Part shown: positions 35,780-45,630 of the stretch, one piece after another
Numbering within the stretch: position 1 is the first letter of the stretch
Layout of the letters: each line of letters begins with the position of its first letter
From: Chitinophagaceae bacterium
GTDB taxonomy: Bacteria > Bacteroidota > Bacteroidia > Chitinophagales > Chitinophagaceae
Direction: 5' to 3'
Length of the DNA: 64,000 nucleotides
Assembly: GCA_016786845.1 (NCBI GenBank)
Contig: JAEUVB010000002.1
Coordinates: 1 to 64,000 of the forward strand
Notes under the pieces: generated by a model
What the model saw: only the letters and a program-made list of their open reading frames with translations
Told to the model about the DNA's origin: nothing
Database searches by the model: none
Position numbers and translations under genes: made by a program

Positions 35780-36505
35780 TCATGCCATAATCGCATGCAG
35801 TACTTCCGGGCTTTTCAATTCACGCATATGAGGGATATGCAATTGAAGATATTGAATCAGCAAGGTCAGCAGATGTTGACGTTTAAAATGATTCAGTTTG
35901 AGTGACGCATCCTGCAATAAAAAATCAATCAGTCCCTGAGCCAATTCTTGTTCTGCAAAATGAGTATGCCTCAGTTGGTTTAATGGAATGAATTGTCCAT
36001 TTTGCAGATCAAATACACAGTCCTTATCATTATATTCAGGTGCCTGAATGGCAAACCCCAAATGCCCGGCATGGTCTATTGTAAATTGAATGGGAAAATC
36101 AGCAAGATTTTTTTCGGGGCTTCCGTCCACATAAATAAAGGATTGTAAGAAAAAATCAAAAAGTTCTGGATTGCATTCCGGTTCAGAGATTGTTTTACTG
36201 ATCAATTCAACCATGTATATAGCGATCGCATTCCGGACCATACTACTTTGTACATTTTGATATAGATGCAAAACTCGTGCCTCTTTGATACGTTGTAAAT
36301 TCTTATAGGGATGATGATAAACGATGAGGTCGAGCAATGTGGCAGGCTGATAAAGGTTCGCTTTATTGCCGGAACGTTTATCTGTTCTCACACCATTGAC
36401 CAAATAACTTTGGATACCAAATTTTTCGGTATAAATGCTTACAATGACGCTTGTGTCACCATATTTTATGGTGCGCAAAACAACGCCGGACGTTTGATGA
36501 AGCAT
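35780..36505 (-). CDS. recO: DNA repair protein RecO
   Basis: 241 residues, normal length. The N-terminal OB-fold opens MLHQTSGVVLRTIKYGDTSV; a conserved TEKFGIQSYLVNG follows, then an alpha-helical C-terminal part. RecO anneals complementary strands and loads RecA with RecR. The ATG at 36505 is 4 nt from an exact -7 box, so the message is probably leaderless. Confidence 0.95.
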   Translation of the reverse strand: MLHQTSGVVLRTIKYGDTSVIVSIYTEKFGIQSYLVNGVRTDKRSGNKANLYQPATLLDLIVYHHPYKNLQRIKEARVLHLYQNVQSSMVRNAIAIYMVELISKTISEPECNPELFDFFLQSFIYVDGSPEKNLADFPIQFTIDHAGHLGFAIQAPEYNDKDCVFDLQNGQFIPLNQLRHTHFAEQELAQGLIDFLLQDASLKLNHFKRQHLLTLLIQYLQLHIPHMRELKSPEVLHAIMA

Positions 36506-36509
36506 GGGG

Positions 36510-36517
36510 CAAAGGTA
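36510..36517 (-). promoter_or_regulatory. -7 box TACCTTTG of recO
   Basis: TACCTTTG on the minus strand, an exact match, 4 nt before the recO ATG. Confidence 0.7.
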
Positions 36518-36548
36518 AGCACCACGAATCAGGATTCATGTTGTGCTT
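36517..36548 (-). terminator. Imperfect hairpin after paaC, abutting the recO promoter
   Basis: AAGCAC and GTGCTT outer arms with an inner GAATC/GATTC pairing. It follows paaC and shares its last base with the recO -7 box. The T-run is weak, so its role as a terminator is uncertain. Confidence 0.35.
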
Positions 36549-36560
36549 TATACACAATCT

Positions 36561-37313
36561 CTACCATTTTGCGCCCGGGTAAGCGCGCTGTAAAAATTGC
36601 AATTCACAAAGGATATGTCCCAAATGTTCGGTATGCTTGGCTTGATATCCACCCTTAACTTGATAGGGATCTTCAGGCTTTTTCAATCCGCAACGACTGA
36701 GAAGATCATTTATCACACTATTCCACTCGCTTTGAATAGAGGCTGGGTCAGGAACTATGCCTTTTAAAGTCGCATCTGCCGCTGTGGTTTCAAACATATC
36801 TGAAGTAAAACGCCAGAGTTCATATATAGCTTGCTGTGCGCGAGATTTACTTTCTTCAGTACCATGTCCAAAGCGTATCATCCATTCGCTGCTGTGCCGG
36901 AAATGATATTTGACTTCTTTCAAACTTTTAGAAGCCAGGGCAGACAGATTTGTATCGGTACTTTGACTCAATGCATCGTACAATAATTTCAAATAGGCTG
37001 AAAAAAGAGCCAACTTCACCATGGTTTGTGCATAGTCGCCATTGGGTTGCTCTGCAAGCAGGCAATTATAATATTGCCTTTCATTTCTAAGATAGGCCAG
37101 ATCATCTGCGGTTCTCCCATCCGGCTCCAAGGATAAAGCATAGTTATAATAATTTTCGGCTTCCCCCAAATAATCCAATGCGGCATTGGTTAAGGCGAGA
37201 TCTTCTTCCAGTATGGGTCCGTTGCTACACCACTCGGCTAAGCGTTGAGCCATAATGAGACTATTGTCGCCAAGGCGAACAGCATATTGATATAGAGCCT
37301 GTTGAGTTTCCAT
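36561..37313 (-). CDS. paaC: Phenylacetyl-CoA epoxidase subunit PaaC
   Basis: 250 residues. The ferritin-like structural subunit of the PaaABCE complex, starting METQQALYQYAVRLGDNSLI, with ALTNAALDYLGEAENYYNYA and KEVKYHFRHSSEWMIRFGHG. It contains several conserved Glu and His but forms no diiron centre in the known enzyme. Eleven bases downstream of paaB. The rest of the pathway (paaD, paaE, paaG, paaZ) is not in this window. Confidence 0.92.
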   Translation of the reverse strand: METQQALYQYAVRLGDNSLIMAQRLAEWCSNGPILEEDLALTNAALDYLGEAENYYNYALSLEPDGRTADDLAYLRNERQYYNCLLAEQPNGDYAQTMVKLALFSAYLKLLYDALSQSTDTNLSALASKSLKEVKYHFRHSSEWMIRFGHGTEESKSRAQQAIYELWRFTSDMFETTAADATLKGIVPDPASIQSEWNSVINDLLSRCGLKKPEDPYQVKGGYQAKHTEHLGHILCELQFLQRAYPGAKW

Positions 37314-37324
37314 GCGAATAATTT

Positions 37325-37615
37325 TTAAATTTGTTTGGCGCCTTCGGGCATAACATAAAATGTTGGATGTCTGTAAATTTTATCGTCTGAAGGATCGAAG
37401 AATTCCGCTTCATCCTCTACGGTTGTGGCTGCAATAGCGGATGAAGGCACTACCCAAATCGTACGTCCTTCACCTCTACGGGTATAAATATCCCGCGCAT
37501 TCTGCAGGGCCATCGCTGCATCGGAGGCATGTATACTGCCTTCATGTTTAAAAGGGAGTCCATTGTTTTTTTGTATAAACACTTCCCACAAAGGGAGCTG
37601 GTTGTCCTGTTCCAT
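37325..37615 (-). CDS. paaB: Phenylacetyl-CoA epoxidase subunit PaaB
   Basis: 96 residues, typical of PaaB, the small bridging subunit. Start MEQDNQLPLWEVFIQKNNGL, then HEGSIHASDAAMALQNARDI and YTRRGEGRTIWVV. The ATG at 37615 gives the right N-terminus; upstream codons overlap paaA. Spacing: 13 bases after paaA, 11 before paaC. Confidence 0.94.
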   Translation of the reverse strand: MEQDNQLPLWEVFIQKNNGLPFKHEGSIHASDAAMALQNARDIYTRRGEGRTIWVVPSSAIAATTVEDEAEFFDPSDDKIYRHPTFYVMPEGAKQI

Positions 37616-37628
37616 TTCTTTATTTTTT

Positions 37629-38594
37629 TTAGTTGAATGAAATTTGTTTTTGTGCAAAAGCATTGGCGGCTTCTCTTACCCACTGTCCATCCTGATGTGC
37701 ACGGATATGATGTTTCATGCGTTGTTCATTACATAATCCATGTCCACCAACGACTTGCCAGAATTCATCCCAGTTGATAGGGCCTATATCCCAATGTTTC
37801 GTGTCTTCATTGTATTTGAGTTGCTCGTCAGGTATAGTCAGTCCAATCAGATGAGCCTGATCTATGGTCTTGTCGATAAATCTTTGACGCAGAACATCAT
37901 TGCTTTCCCGCTTGATCCGCCATTGCATACTTTGTTGGGTGTGAGCAGAATCTTTATCATGAGGACCAAACATCATAAGGGCAGGCCACCACCATCGATT
38001 CATTGCATCCTGAGCCATTTCTTTTTGTGCGGAATTGCCCCGCATCATGGTCGTCATGATTTCATAACCTTGTCGTTGATGGAAACTTTCTTCTTTACAG
38101 ATGCGCACCATAGCACGGGCATAAGGTCCATAGGACGTGCGCTGTAGCGAAACCTGATTCACAATAGCTGCGCCGTCCACTAACCAGCCTATGGCACCAA
38201 TATCAGCCCAATTAAGGGTTGGATAATTAAAAATGCTCGAATACTTGGCTTTTCCATTATGCAGACTTTCGATGAGTGCCTCACGGCCTGTACCCAAGGT
38301 TTCGGCAGCCGAATATAAGTAAAGTCCGTGGCCGCCTTCATCCTGAATTTTTGCCAAAAGAATTTTCTTGGCCCTTAAGCAGGGTGCTCTTAATATCCAA
38401 TTGCCTTCCGGTTGCATTCCGATGACTTCTGAATGTGCATGCTGAGACATTTGACGGAGTACTGTTTTACGATACTCTTCCGGCATCCAGTCTTTTGGTT
38501 CTATTTTTTCATCGGCATCAATGCGTGCCTGAAATTGATCCAGACGCTCTTGCATGACGGTTGTGGGGCTGTTTTGTTCTATTGTGGATGACAT
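37629..38594 (-). CDS. paaA: Phenylacetyl-CoA epoxidase catalytic subunit PaaA
   Basis: 321 residues. The diiron subunit that epoxidises the ring of phenylacetyl-CoA. The metal ligands are seen in [20 protein letters not shown] and [14 protein letters not shown] (Glu-x-x-His patterns). Further conserved blocks are [15 protein letters not shown] and the C-terminal WREAANAF-like end ([11 protein letters not shown]). It lies 58 bases after hpd; TATCTTTT upstream near 38632 could be an internal promoter. Confidence 0.95.
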   Translation of the reverse strand: MSSTIEQNSPTTVMQERLDQFQARIDADEKIEPKDWMPEEYRKTVLRQMSQHAHSEVIGMQPEGNWILRAPCLRAKKILLAKIQDEGGHGLYLYSAAETLGTGREALIESLHNGKAKYSSIFNYPTLNWADIGAIGWLVDGAAIVNQVSLQRTSYGPYARAMVRICKEESFHQRQGYEIMTTMMRGNSAQKEMAQDAMNRWWWPALMMFGPHDKDSAHTQQSMQWRIKRESNDVLRQRFIDKTIDQAHLIGLTIPDEQLKYNEDTKHWDIGPINWDEFWQVVGGHGLCNEQRMKHHIRAHQDGQWVREAANAFAQKQISFN

Positions 38595-38652
38595 TGTTTT
38601 ATAATTTATTTAGGATCAGAATGATAAAAGATAGTAACCTTTCCGCGTCAAT

Positions 38653-39813
38653 TTATAAAGTTCCGCGTCGGGCCTGTTCCGCTTCTATGCTTTCAAAGAG
38701 GGCCTGAAAATTCCCTTTACCGAAGCTCTTGGCACCTTTGCGCTGTATGATTTCAAAGAACAGCGTTGGTCTGTCTTCAACGGGTTTGGTAAAGATCTGA
38801 AGGAGATAGCCTTCTTCATCGCGATCGACCATAATACCCCATTTCTTTAGTTCTTCTAAATCTTCTTCAATGATACCCACACGGTCTCTCACAGTGTCAT
38901 AATAGGTTCCCGGTACATAAAGAAAATCAACTCCTCTTTTGCGCATTTCAGAAATGGTAAAGACAATATCATCGGTGGCTACAGCGATGTGCTGACATCC
39001 GGGACCCTTATAAAAATCCAGATACTCTTCAACTTGAGATTTTTTCTTGCCGATTGCCGGTTCGTTGATCGGGAATTTGATATACCCGTTACCATTGGTC
39101 ATTACTTTACTCATGAGCGCAGTATATTCGGTAGAAATGTCTTTATCGTCGAACGTGACCAAATTCGCAAACCCCATCACATTGGCATAAAAATCGGCCC
39201 AATGATTCATGGAACCCAACTCTACATTCCCTACCATATGATCGATATATTTTAATCCGGTTGGTATGGGGTGATATTCGGTTTCTAATTTTTCATAACC
39301 CGGAAGAAATATACCACGATAGTCATTTCTTTCGATGAAAATATGTACCGTATCACCATAAGTATGGATACCGGAACGCTTGATGGTTCCGTCTTTATCG
39401 ACAATCGTTTCGGGTTGAAGATAAGGACGAGCCCCCCGTGAAACGGTTTGTTCGAAAGCATCGTAGGCATCGTTGACCCATAAGGCAATGACCCGTACCC
39501 CATCACCATGCTTATTCAGGTGCTTCGCCATTTCACTTTCAGGATCAAAGGGTGTACTTAGTACCAACCTAATTTTACCTTGTTGCAAAACATATGATGT
39601 ACGGTCGCGCATGCCGGTTTCTAATCCCGCATATGCTAAATCTTGAAATCCCAAAGCGGTTTTGTAAAAATGGGCAGCTTGTTTGGCATTACCTACATAG
39701 AGTTCAACATAGTCTGTGCCATTGATTGGCAGGAAGTCCTGTGCTTTTTCAAAGATTTTTTGAGTCTCTGAGTAATTGAAATTTTTGACGGCAGTTAAAT
39801 CGGCTGTTGACAT
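38653..39813 (-). CDS. hpd: 4-hydroxyphenylpyruvate dioxygenase
   Basis: 386 residues. A vicinal-oxygen-chelate enzyme that turns 4-hydroxyphenylpyruvate into homogentisate. The iron ligands are in LKYIDHMVGNVELG (His), CQHIAVATDDIV (His) and PTLFFEIIQRKGAKSFG (Glu). It lies 27 bases downstream of hmgA. Confidence 0.96.
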   Translation of the reverse strand: MSTADLTAVKNFNYSETQKIFEKAQDFLPINGTDYVELYVGNAKQAAHFYKTALGFQDLAYAGLETGMRDRTSYVLQQGKIRLVLSTPFDPESEMAKHLNKHGDGVRVIALWVNDAYDAFEQTVSRGARPYLQPETIVDKDGTIKRSGIHTYGDTVHIFIERNDYRGIFLPGYEKLETEYHPIPTGLKYIDHMVGNVELGSMNHWADFYANVMGFANLVTFDDKDISTEYTALMSKVMTNGNGYIKFPINEPAIGKKKSQVEEYLDFYKGPGCQHIAVATDDIVFTISEMRKRGVDFLYVPGTYYDTVRDRVGIIEEDLEELKKWGIMVDRDEEGYLLQIFTKPVEDRPTLFFEIIQRKGAKSFGKGNFQALFESIEAEQARRGTL

Positions 39814-39840
39814 ATGAATGATGTTTTATTAAGTGGAGAT

Positions 39841-41058
39841 TTAATGTTGAAGGGCTAATTTTTTTTCCATAGAAGCGTTCCGCATTTCCGGATTATAAGG
39901 CTTGGTTAACCATGAGTGGTAGTAATCCGGAATCTCAAGCTTCAAGGCTTCGGTTGTAATTTTTACAGGCTTAAAAGGATCGATCATGACCGCTAATTCA
40001 TTCGTTTCTTTTTTACCGATGCTGCGTTCTATGGCTCCGGGATGCGGACCGTGCGGGATACCTCCCGGATGCAGGGTGATTTGCCCTTTATGAATATTGT
40101 TGCGGCTCATAAAGTCACCATCTACATAATACAATAATTCATCACTGTCGATATTGCTATGATGATATGGAGCCGGAATAGCTTCAGGGTGATAATCGTA
40201 CAAACGTGGCACAAAGGAACATACTACAAAATTATTTCCCTGAAAATGTTGATGTATCGGTGGCGGCATATGAATGCGTCCGGTAATCGGTTCGAAATTG
40301 AAAATCGACATCGCATAAGGGTAGCAACAACCATCATATCCCACTACATCAAATGGATGTGTTTCATAGACGTACGGATAAATCAATCCGCGCTTTTTAA
40401 TTTTAATTTTAAACTCACCCAACCCACTGTAAGTTGAAAGATTTTCAGGCAGCTTAAAATCTCTTTCGCAAAATGGAGAGTTTTCCATAAACTGACCATA
40501 TTTATTGCGATATCTATCAGGTGTTTCAATCGGACTAAATGATTCGATAAAAAGAATCTTGTTTTCCGGAGTGTCAAAATGGATTTGGTACACGGTTCCC
40601 CGGGGTATAACGATATAATCGCCATAGCCGAAGTCAATCTCACCATACATTGTCTTCAATGTCCCGCTTCCTTTATGAATAAACAACAATTCATCCGCAT
40701 CGGCATTTTTAAAGAAATATCCGTCCATACTTTCCTGAGGAGCAGCAAGTCCAATATGCAAATCGTCATTGACAAACAGAACTTTACGACTATTCAGGTA
40801 ATCGGGCTGCGGAGCAACTTCAAATCCTAAAAAACTTCTTGCCTGAAGATTATCTTCAATGGCTATTTCCGGTCTTACACTGTATGGCTTTCCATGCTCC
40901 TTCACCATAGTTGGGGGATGTAAATGGTAGACCAAAGAGGATACTCCGGAAAAACCTTCTGTGCCGAATAACTCTTCATGATATAGTTCTCCGGAAGGTT
41001 GCTTAAATACAATGTGGCGCTTGGATGGCAGCAGTCCCACTCGACGATAGATAGACAT
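39841..41058 (-). CDS. hmgA: Homogentisate 1,2-dioxygenase
   Basis: 405 residues. It opens the homogentisate ring to maleylacetoacetate. Conserved parts include GELYHEELFGTEGFSG, SYLVYHLHPPT-like SLVYHLHPPTMV, and the iron site region PPIHQHFQGNNFVVCSFVP plus YHHSNIDSDELLYYVDG. It is shorter than the fungal enzyme (about 445), as in other Bacteroidota. The ATG at 41058 is preferred over the GTG at 41064. First gene of the hmgA-hpd-paaABC run; CACTTTTG just upstream is a one-mismatch -7 box. Confidence 0.94.
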   Translation of the reverse strand: MSIYRRVGLLPSKRHIVFKQPSGELYHEELFGTEGFSGVSSLVYHLHPPTMVKEHGKPYSVRPEIAIEDNLQARSFLGFEVAPQPDYLNSRKVLFVNDDLHIGLAAPQESMDGYFFKNADADELLFIHKGSGTLKTMYGEIDFGYGDYIVIPRGTVYQIHFDTPENKILFIESFSPIETPDRYRNKYGQFMENSPFCERDFKLPENLSTYSGLGEFKIKIKKRGLIYPYVYETHPFDVVGYDGCCYPYAMSIFNFEPITGRIHMPPPIHQHFQGNNFVVCSFVPRLYDYHPEAIPAPYHHSNIDSDELLYYVDGDFMSRNNIHKGQITLHPGGIPHGPHPGAIERSIGKKETNELAVMIDPFKPVKITTEALKLEIPDYYHSWLTKPYNPEMRNASMEKKLALQH

Positions 41059-41330
41059 AGTCACAATTTTGCCTCAAAAGTGCGGCGAATTTTTACTTTC
41101 AAATATGACATTTATCAGTCCACCTTCTGATTAATATCATGCCCGGTTCTATAACCCCGATCTTACCCAGGATCAATGAGGCGTTTCCCTCCTCTGTAAT
41201 TTTGTTCTATATTTGATTGGCCAAAACCTGATTGATCGGATATTGCTGATTCAAATAATAATAGCCTTTTGCAGAAACCCAACCTGACATTTATTACAGA
41301 TTCAATGTTGAACAATTTATATCCCGTTTT

Positions 41331-42992
41331 ATGAAACTGATCAGTATTTTAAAATTATCCAATTTTAGAATCGGACGTTTCTTGCTGTTTTGCTTTTTGG
41401 CAATTCTGCATGTAGAAGGGGCATGTCAAACCGGACTGGTTCAACTTCCGGTACAGCATCAGTTCTATGCGAGAGATCTAAAGACATCTTCTGCTACGGT
41501 AACCATGAAGGGATTTCCTGAAAATGCTATGCTGTATTTGCGCTACAGTGATCAACAGTTGACTAAACAGTTGACCATTCAATCGGTCCATCAAATATTT
41601 GGCCTTACGGATACTTTGCACAGTGGATTGTCTCATTATCGCATCGAATTTCAAGATGCTGCAGGACATGTCGTTTACGCCGCTGATAGTTTGTTGGTGG
41701 GAGATTGCTTTTTGGTGAATGGACAAAGTAATGCTGAGGCGAGAAAAAAAGATTCAACCTCCTTTGCCGACCGTAGCCCATTCATTAAGGCTTATGGTTC
41801 CGGAAATGAAAATGGATATTCCAAAAAATGGTATATAGCCGATGGGGATGGCAATCGTTATGTTGAAGGCAGTATTGGTCAGTTGGCTTTGTCCTTTGCC
41901 GGTCAGTTGGTTGAAAAAACGGGTATTCCTATTTGTATCATCAATGCCGCTCACGGCTCACAACAGATTTCTTTTTTTCTGCCGGATGTACAAGATAGCA
42001 CTGGTCTCAAGTCCAATTACGGACGAACCTTGAGCCGGCTGACTGACGCAGGTTTGCAGTCACACGTAAGGGGTATTATCTGGTATCAGGGAGAACAAGA
42101 TGCAGCATCCGGAGTAGATGAAGAAACGTATATGGACCAGCTCAATAGTTTATATAATCATTGGCTTCGAACTTATCCATCTATGGAGCAAGTCTATATT
42201 TTTCAAATTCGTATGGGATGCAAAACGCCCTGGCAAAAAATTGCTCAGATTCAAAAGGCCCAACAAACTTTTGCTGACCATTATATCAATGTAGAAATCC
42301 TCAGTACGAATTTCGCAGATCAATTTAAAGATAGTTGCCATTTTACCTATACCAATGGGTATAAACGCTTAGCCACTCAATTGGCAAATGTGGTTTTAGC
42401 TAAACAATATACCAATGGAAGTCTTAATCAATCCCTGCCTTTAAAAGCAGTCCAAGCGAAAGTATATGATGGACATTGGTTGAGTCTCAAGCTGGATACC
42501 CATCCGGATCAAATTGAATGGGATCCTGAAATGGCTTTTGAGTTTAGATTGGATACCCAATTGATTCATGCACAAAATATTTGGGTGAATGAAAATTTTG
42601 TTAATCTGGAATTTAAGCAGTCTATTGATACCTTTCACACCATCAGTTATAGTGGTCATGCGGGTTTAGCTGAGCCTTCATTGTATCATAGTGCCCAAGC
42701 GGGCCTGCTTAGTTTCTATGATTTGCCGATTGAATCAAATGCTTCATACGATTCTGTATTGCTTTGTCAATCTTTAGCCGGAGGTCAAACCATACTTTTT
42801 GCCAATACCTCACGGAAAGAACCGGTGAGCTTGCGCCTGTATAATACTGAGGGCATGTTGCTCCAAACGGATGAAAGAATGATGGCACCGGGTAAAAACC
42901 AACTGCCTGAATATCATTTACCTGCAGGTATATACTTTTTACAGGTTCTTCGATTGGGTCAACAGCAGGTATTTAAATGGATAAATCCGTAA
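41331..42992 (+). CDS. T9SS-sorted SGNH/sialate O-acetylesterase-like protein
   Basis: 553 residues. A signal peptide near residues 15-35 (FLLFCFLAILHVEGACQ). The catalytic region has LLVGDCFLVNGQSNAEARKK (GQSN block), IINAAHGSQQISFF, and VRGIIWYQGEQDAAS (WYQGExD), the signature of SASA-type carbohydrate esterases. The last ~70 residues are a T9SS-type sorting domain (LRLYNTEGMLLQTDE, LPAGIYFLQVL). It is probably a surface or secreted glycan deacetylase; the substrate is unknown. Confidence 0.87.
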   Translation: MKLISILKLSNFRIGRFLLFCFLAILHVEGACQTGLVQLPVQHQFYARDLKTSSATVTMKGFPENAMLYLRYSDQQLTKQLTIQSVHQIFGLTDTLHSGLSHYRIEFQDAAGHVVYAADSLLVGDCFLVNGQSNAEARKKDSTSFADRSPFIKAYGSGNENGYSKKWYIADGDGNRYVEGSIGQLALSFAGQLVEKTGIPICIINAAHGSQQISFFLPDVQDSTGLKSNYGRTLSRLTDAGLQSHVRGIIWYQGEQDAASGVDEETYMDQLNSLYNHWLRTYPSMEQVYIFQIRMGCKTPWQKIAQIQKAQQTFADHYINVEILSTNFADQFKDSCHFTYTNGYKRLATQLANVVLAKQYTNGSLNQSLPLKAVQAKVYDGHWLSLKLDTHPDQIEWDPEMAFEFRLDTQLIHAQNIWVNENFVNLEFKQSIDTFHTISYSGHAGLAEPSLYHSAQAGLLSFYDLPIESNASYDSVLLCQSLAGGQTILFANTSRKEPVSLRLYNTEGMLLQTDERMMAPGKNQLPEYHLPAGIYFLQVLRLGQQQVFKWINP

Positions 42993-43128
42993 ATTGGGCT
43001 AAAAGATACTCGGGTTCAAGGTCTTCAGAAGACTATAGCCAAGTGGGATGCCAGAATAATCCGTGGCTTATGACTTTTTATGATATTATTTGCAACTTGT
43101 ATGGCTTAAAAAATTATTTTTACAGTTC

Positions 43129-45036
43129 ATGTTGATTAACCGGGTTATATCTATTCTTACACTGTTTCTGATTTTAATGAATCTGAATGTTTCAGCACAG
43201 AAAACAAAAGGCCAAAGTCGTGAACAATTAGAAAGTCAAAGACTTTTTCTATTAGAAGAAATTAAACGTACCCAATCTGAATTAATTGATCTCCGTAAAG
43301 ATAAAAAAGCCAGCCTTTCCCAATTGCAGGCTCTGCAAAGCAAACTTGCTGCTCGTCAGTCTTTGATCGCGAATATAAATAATGAAATAAGTTATATTGA
43401 AAATAGTATCAATCTGGCAAACCGGGATGTGGTGGTACTGAGGACACAATTGGATACCTTGAAAAAGCAGTATGCTGAAATGGTTCGATACACTTATAAA
43501 AATAAAACTTCTTATGACCTTATCGTCTTTCTGTTTTCAGCAGAATCTTTCAATGATGCAGTTCGCCGTCTGCAATATGTGAAGCAATATCGCAGCTACC
43601 GTGCCGATCAGGCCATCAAAATTACTTCGGCGAGCAAGCAATTGAGCAATAAAATCACGGTGTTGAATGTAGAGAAACAAAAGAAGGATTTTGTGCTCAT
43701 GGCTCAACAACAACAAAATAGAATTTTGGAGGCTGAAACAGCCGAAAAAGATAAAGTCGTGACAGAGTTAAAAGGCAAAGAGAAAGAGTTGATGACCGCT
43801 TTGGCCGTGAAGAAAAAGGCAGCTGAAGATCTGAATCGTGCCATCGCATCGGCCATTAAGCGGGAAATTGAAATAGCCCGAAAGCGTACGATGGAGGAAA
43901 AGCAAAAGCAGGATCAAATAAAGAAAATGAAGCTGGATCAGGAAAGGCGCCTGGCTCAGGAAAAACAACAGCAACAACAAGCGCTTGCCAATAAACAAGA
44001 GAGAGAAGAACAGGAACGCAAATTGGCTATATTGAAAAAGCAACGGGAAGATGCAGAGCGTCAGGCCCTTTTGGATAAACAAAAGCGCGAAGAACAAGAA
44101 CGCAAACTCGCTCAGGATAAGAAAGACCGGGAAGCGAAGGAAAAAGCTTTGGCCCTTGAGAAGAAACAAAGAGAGGAGAAAGAACGCCTCGCTTCTCAAA
44201 TGGCTGAAAGTCAGCGTAAGGAGAAAGAAAAACAACTGGCCATTGAAAAGCAAAAGCAAGAAGAACGAGGACGATTACTAGCCCTTGAAAAAGATAAACA
44301 AGAAGAAAAACAACGACAACTTCTTTACCAAAAGCAAAAACAAGAAGAGGATCAGCGTCGTAATGCTGAGGAGAAGAAAAGACAGGAGCGAGAGCAGGCT
44401 AGATTGGCCTCCGGTGTACCCATTGGTAACCCGAGATATGTTGCGAATATCGCGAATAAGGAGAAAACGAGAAATAGTGAATTGGCCCTGAATGCGGAGG
44501 AGCCGTCGAATCCCAAACCAAGTAGCCCGTCGGCCAACGAAACAAGGAGCACAGTGAAAACATTCAGCAACGATGATTATAAATATTCTTTAACTCCCGC
44601 CGAGCAACAGATTACTACAAATTTTGAAGCCAATAAAGGTCATCTGCCTTGGCCTGTTGAAAAGGGTTTTGTGATTGAACATTTTGGCAAAAACAAACAC
44701 CCCTTATTCAATATCGTTACAGAAAATTATGGCGTAGATATTAAGACCAATCGTGGAGCCGGAGCACGTGCCATTTTTTCGGGAGAGGTAAACTCAGTTA
44801 TCAATATCCCCGGTATGGGCCAAACGGTTTTGGTCAATCATGGATCGTTTTACACCGTTTACTCCAAGCTGGATAAAGTTTTTGTAGCAAAGGGGGCCAA
44901 GGTTGCCACCAAGCAATCCATTGGTACCGTATTGACCGATGATGAAGGTAATACCCAAATTCATTTTGAAATATGGAAGGTTGGTGCAAACGGATCTCCG
45001 TTTAAGGTGAATCCGGAACAATGGATCGCTCAATAA
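43129..45036 (+). CDS. EnvC-like murein hydrolase activator (degenerate LytM)
   Basis: 635 residues. A signal peptide (MLINRVISILTLFLILMNLN ... SAQ) is followed by coiled coil over about residues 25-440, with repeated Lys/Glu/Gln blocks such as QKREEQERKLAQ. A LytM/M23 domain covers about 500-635. The M23 metal ligands look lost: NYGVDI stands where active enzymes have H-x-x-x-D, and QIHFEI stands where they have HxH. This fits EnvC-type proteins, which bind and activate amidases rather than cut peptidoglycan. ATG 43129 is chosen over TTG 43090, which adds a poor leader. Confidence 0.88.
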   Translation: MLINRVISILTLFLILMNLNVSAQKTKGQSREQLESQRLFLLEEIKRTQSELIDLRKDKKASLSQLQALQSKLAARQSLIANINNEISYIENSINLANRDVVVLRTQLDTLKKQYAEMVRYTYKNKTSYDLIVFLFSAESFNDAVRRLQYVKQYRSYRADQAIKITSASKQLSNKITVLNVEKQKKDFVLMAQQQQNRILEAETAEKDKVVTELKGKEKELMTALAVKKKAAEDLNRAIASAIKREIEIARKRTMEEKQKQDQIKKMKLDQERRLAQEKQQQQQALANKQEREEQERKLAILKKQREDAERQALLDKQKREEQERKLAQDKKDREAKEKALALEKKQREEKERLASQMAESQRKEKEKQLAIEKQKQEERGRLLALEKDKQEEKQRQLLYQKQKQEEDQRRNAEEKKRQEREQARLASGVPIGNPRYVANIANKEKTRNSELALNAEEPSNPKPSSPSANETRSTVKTFSNDDYKYSLTPAEQQITTNFEANKGHLPWPVEKGFVIEHFGKNKHPLFNIVTENYGVDIKTNRGAGARAIFSGEVNSVINIPGMGQTVLVNHGSFYTVYSKLDKVFVAKGAKVATKQSIGTVLTDDEGNTQIHFEIWKVGANGSPFKVNPEQWIAQ

Positions 45037-45048
45037 GGTTTACAATGC

Positions 45049-45630
45049 TTAAAGTAAGATACCATGCTGATCCATCAATTTTCTCAAATTGATTAATCCG
45101 TAACGCATGCGCCCCAAAGCTGTATTGAGGCTGCTATCGGTTAGTTCTGCTATTTGTTTGAAGCTCATATTCCCATACATCCGCAACACGATCACTTCTC
45201 TTTGCTCGTAAGGGATATGATCCAGCATTTTGCGAACCCGACCGGCAGACTGATGAGACATCATATGGTCCTCAATATTTTTTTCACTGAAATTAAGGAC
45301 GGAGAAAATATCCTGACCATCCGGTAAAGTCACTTTAGGCATCTTTTTGATACTCCGCAAATGATCGATGGCCAGATTGTGTGCAATTCGCATAGCCCAT
45401 GGAATAAACTTTCCATCATGCTTGTATTTGCCGGCACGAATACTGTTGATGATTTTGATGAAAGCATCCTGAAATATATCTTCTGCGATATAACGGTCTT
45501 TCACCAATAAATAAATGGCAGTGTAAAATTTACTCTTACTGCGGTTCAAGACCTCAGCGATGGCCTGTTCATTGTTCAGGGCCACTAATTCCAATAATTC
45601 TTCTAAGGAATGGTTGCGGAGCATTTGCAT
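45049..45630 (-). CDS. ECF RNA polymerase sigma factor
   Basis: 193 residues. Sigma-70 region 2 is AEDIFQDAFIKIINSI with IPWAMRIAHNLAIDHLRSIKK; region 4 is IPYEQREVIVLRMYGNMSFK followed by QIAELTDSSLNTALGRMRYG. No anti-sigma gene is adjacent. ATG 45630 or ATG 45624. The leader upstream has a promoter box and a long perfect inverted repeat that ends at the start codon (see findings). Convergent with the EnvC-like gene, 12 bases apart. Confidence 0.93.
   Translation of the reverse strand: MQMLRNHSLEELLELVALNNEQAIAEVLNRSKSKFYTAIYLLVKDRYIAEDIFQDAFIKIINSIRAGKYKHDGKFIPWAMRIAHNLAIDHLRSIKKMPKVTLPDGQDIFSVLNFSEKNIEDHMMSHQSAGRVRKMLDHIPYEQREVIVLRMYGNMSFKQIAELTDSSLNTALGRMRYGLINLRKLMDQHGILL

Noticed and set aside
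42993..43128. Possible small RNA between the esterase and EnvC-like genes
   Set aside because: No strong stem, terminator or conserved pattern is visible.
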